In this document: positions 62,810-64,000 of the stretch, piece after piece
Numbering within the stretch: position 1 is the stretch's first letter
Layout of the letters: each line of letters begins with the position of its first letter
Origin: JAGPCK01 sp041675505
GTDB lineage: Bacteria; Bacteroidota; Bacteroidia; UKL13-3
Length of the DNA stretch: 64,000 bases
Direction of reading: 5' to 3'
Assembly (NCBI GenBank): GCA_041675505.1
Contig: JBAYTR010000003.1
Location: forward strand, 186,001 to 250,000
Notes under the pieces: model-generated
Seen by the model: only the letters and a program-made list of their open reading frames with translations
Database searches by the model: none
What the model was told of the DNA's origin: nothing
Made by a program: the position numbers and the translations under genes

Positions 62810-64000
62810 ATGAAAATCAAAAGTGCGGTAATTATACTTTCATTGATGTTACTTACAGTAGCAAGCTTTGCTCAGCAAGTTGTACTCAATCGGATTTTAG
62901 AATGGAAAAAGCCACAGCAAGTGGCCACAGGTAAAGAAAAATTTATTGATTGCATGCACTTTACCGGGGCAAAAGTGGAAAAACGTAGCAACTCATTTTT
63001 GCCTGTATTTATAGAAAAGGTACCTGTTGAAAATGGGATGCTCAAAGTTATGCTTAAGGTGAAAGAAGAAGAGCAGATTTCTGTTTGGCCGGGTTTGCAA
63101 AAAAATGATGTTCATGAAGATTATGAAATAATACAACAGTTAATATATATCAATAAGAAACCCTATGCGCTTGTAAAAATTATTCCTTTAAGCAGAAACG
63201 GGGCAGGATTAAAAAGATTAATATCATTTGAGCTAACAGTTAGTTCTTCCGGTTTAGCAAACGCAAAGTCGAAAAAACAAGCTGCTACATGGGCAACCAA
63301 TTCAGTATTAAGTTCAGGGGCATGGTACAAAATTGCTGTACCATCCACAGGGATTTTTTCTATTAATAAAACATTTTTAACCAACATGGGCATTAATGTC
63401 TCTTCCATTGATCCCAGAAATATCAGAATCTATGGAAGAGGCGGGGCAATGATGCAACAGCATAACTCGGCTCCGGCAGATGATGATTTGGTGGAGAATG
63501 CAATCGTGGTTCAGGGAGAGAACGATGGTCGTTTTGATGATGCTGACAGGATTTTATTTTATGCTCAAGGCCCCGACAGCTGGGTGCTTGATACAACCAC
63601 TAACCGGTTTCTGCACACTAAAAATGTATACAGTAATTTCGGGTATTATTTTTTGAATGTAGGAACAACGCAAGGTAAACGAGTGCAACAGCAAGCCTCT
63701 TTGTCGGGTGCACCTTTGCAAACAGTTTCTGCCTACGATGAGCGTTTTTTTCATGAAGAAGATAAAAAGAACTTTTTGAAGTCGGGGAGAGAATGGTGGG
63801 GTGAAGAATTCGATAAAGAAACATCCTACGCATTTAATTTAACCTTTCCGGGTTTAGTTACAACAGAACAGATGCACTTGCGCTCACAGGCAGTTGGCCG
63901 CTCTTTTGGAGGAAGTACAATGGCCGTTAGTGTAAATGGCAGCACACTTTTTAATGAATACTTTTTCCCTGTTTTGGATGATTATACCGATACTTATGTT
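62810..64000 (+). CDS. porU: PorU, T9SS C-terminal signal peptidase, 5' part
   Basis: The frame opens at ATG 62810 with a signal peptide (VIILSLMLLTVASFAQ) and runs without a stop for 397 codons to the window edge. SGAWYKIAVPSTGIFSINK, then SIDPRNIRIYGRGGAMM and DDADRILFYAQGPDSW, match the N-terminal region of PorU, a gingipain-like cysteine protease that removes the type A C-terminal domain from T9SS cargo at the outer membrane and helps attach the protein to lipid. The protease domain lies beyond the window. The adjacent gldJ and porP/sprF genes support the identity. Confidence 0.9.
   Translation, partial: MKIKSAVIILSLMLLTVASFAQQVVLNRILEWKKPQQVATGKEKFIDCMHFTGAKVEKRSNSFLPVFIEKVPVENGMLKVMLKVKEEEQISVWPGLQKNDVHEDYEIIQQLIYINKKPYALVKIIPLSRNGAGLKRLISFELTVSSSGLANAKSKKQAATWATNSVLSSGAWYKIAVPSTGIFSINKTFLTNMGINVSSIDPRNIRIYGRGGAMMQQHNSAPADDDLVENAIVVQGENDGRFDDADRILFYAQGPDSWVLDTTTNRFLHTKNVYSNFGYYFLNVGTTQGKRVQQQASLSGAPLQTVSAYDERFFHEEDKKNFLKSGREWWGEEFDKETSYAFNLTFPGLVTTEQMHLRSQAVGRSFGGSTMAVSVNGSTLFNEYFFPVLDDYTDTYV

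Noticed and set aside
1..64000. Anti-phage defence, toxin-antitoxin or prophage genes
   Set aside because: I looked for nucleases, reverse transcriptases, paired small toxin and antitoxin genes and integrases on both strands and recognised none.

Overview
The window comes from a member of the Bacteroidota. The evidence is a gliding and type IX secretion (T9SS) gene set (gldA, gldF, gldG, gldJ, porP/sprF, porU), several secreted proteins with T9SS C-terminal sorting domains, DUF4293 and DUF3109 genes typical of the phylum, and repeated TAnnTTTG -7 promoter boxes, often with TTTG about 19-20 bases upstream. The lineage below phylum cannot be fixed from this sequence; a Chitinophagales/Sphingobacteriales-like environmental bacterium is a guess. 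No rRNA, tRNA, CRISPR array, prophage or insertion sequence was recognised.

Layout. 0-1.4 kb: the 3' end of paaD, an NlpC/P60 lipoprotein and a family 2 glycosyltransferase. 1.5-5.9 kb: a gldA-gldF-gldG-DUF4340 operon. 6-10.4 kb: a signalling block (PAS histidine kinase, CheY-like regulator, LytTR regulator, TPR-containing HisKA_2 kinase). 10.5-23.7 kb: a secreted surface-domain protein and a 4065-residue modular adhesin-like T9SS cargo with ten near-identical 240-bp repeats. 23.9-25.5 kb: an ABC transporter pair on the minus strand. 25.6-28.9 kb: the translation operon rplM-rpsI-rpsB-tsf-pyrH on the minus strand. 29.2-31.1 kb: a DUF3109 gene and purM.

31.3-40.4 kb is the most distinctive region. 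cysC, cysD and cysN, which make the sulfate donor PAPS, are followed by a methyltransferase, a sulfotransferase, a sulfotransferase-glycosyltransferase fusion, an SGNH-like membrane-anchored protein and an AlgI-like MBOAT acyltransferase. No PAPS reductase gene is present, so the block reads as a pathway for a sulfated and O-acylated glycan or lipid rather than for cysteine synthesis. 40.4-47.2 kb is housekeeping and membrane functions (DUF4293, thiolase, GT-C-like protein, truA, ABC exporter, sucD). 47.3-49.6 kb is a small ArsR-led operon with a clear candidate operator.

49.7-59.4 kb carries a divergent T9SS cargo cluster built around an ECF sigma factor. Next to the sigma gene is an unusual protein that joins an anti-sigma-like N-terminus and one membrane helix to a PKD domain and a T9SS type B C-terminal domain. 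A 1473-residue PKD cargo protein follows. After an unusually long non-coding gap (59.4-60.2 kb) come gldJ and porP/sprF on the minus strand and, divergently, the 5' part of porU, whose product removes the sorting domain from T9SS cargo. The window therefore holds secretion machinery, its probable substrates and a possible regulator linked to them.
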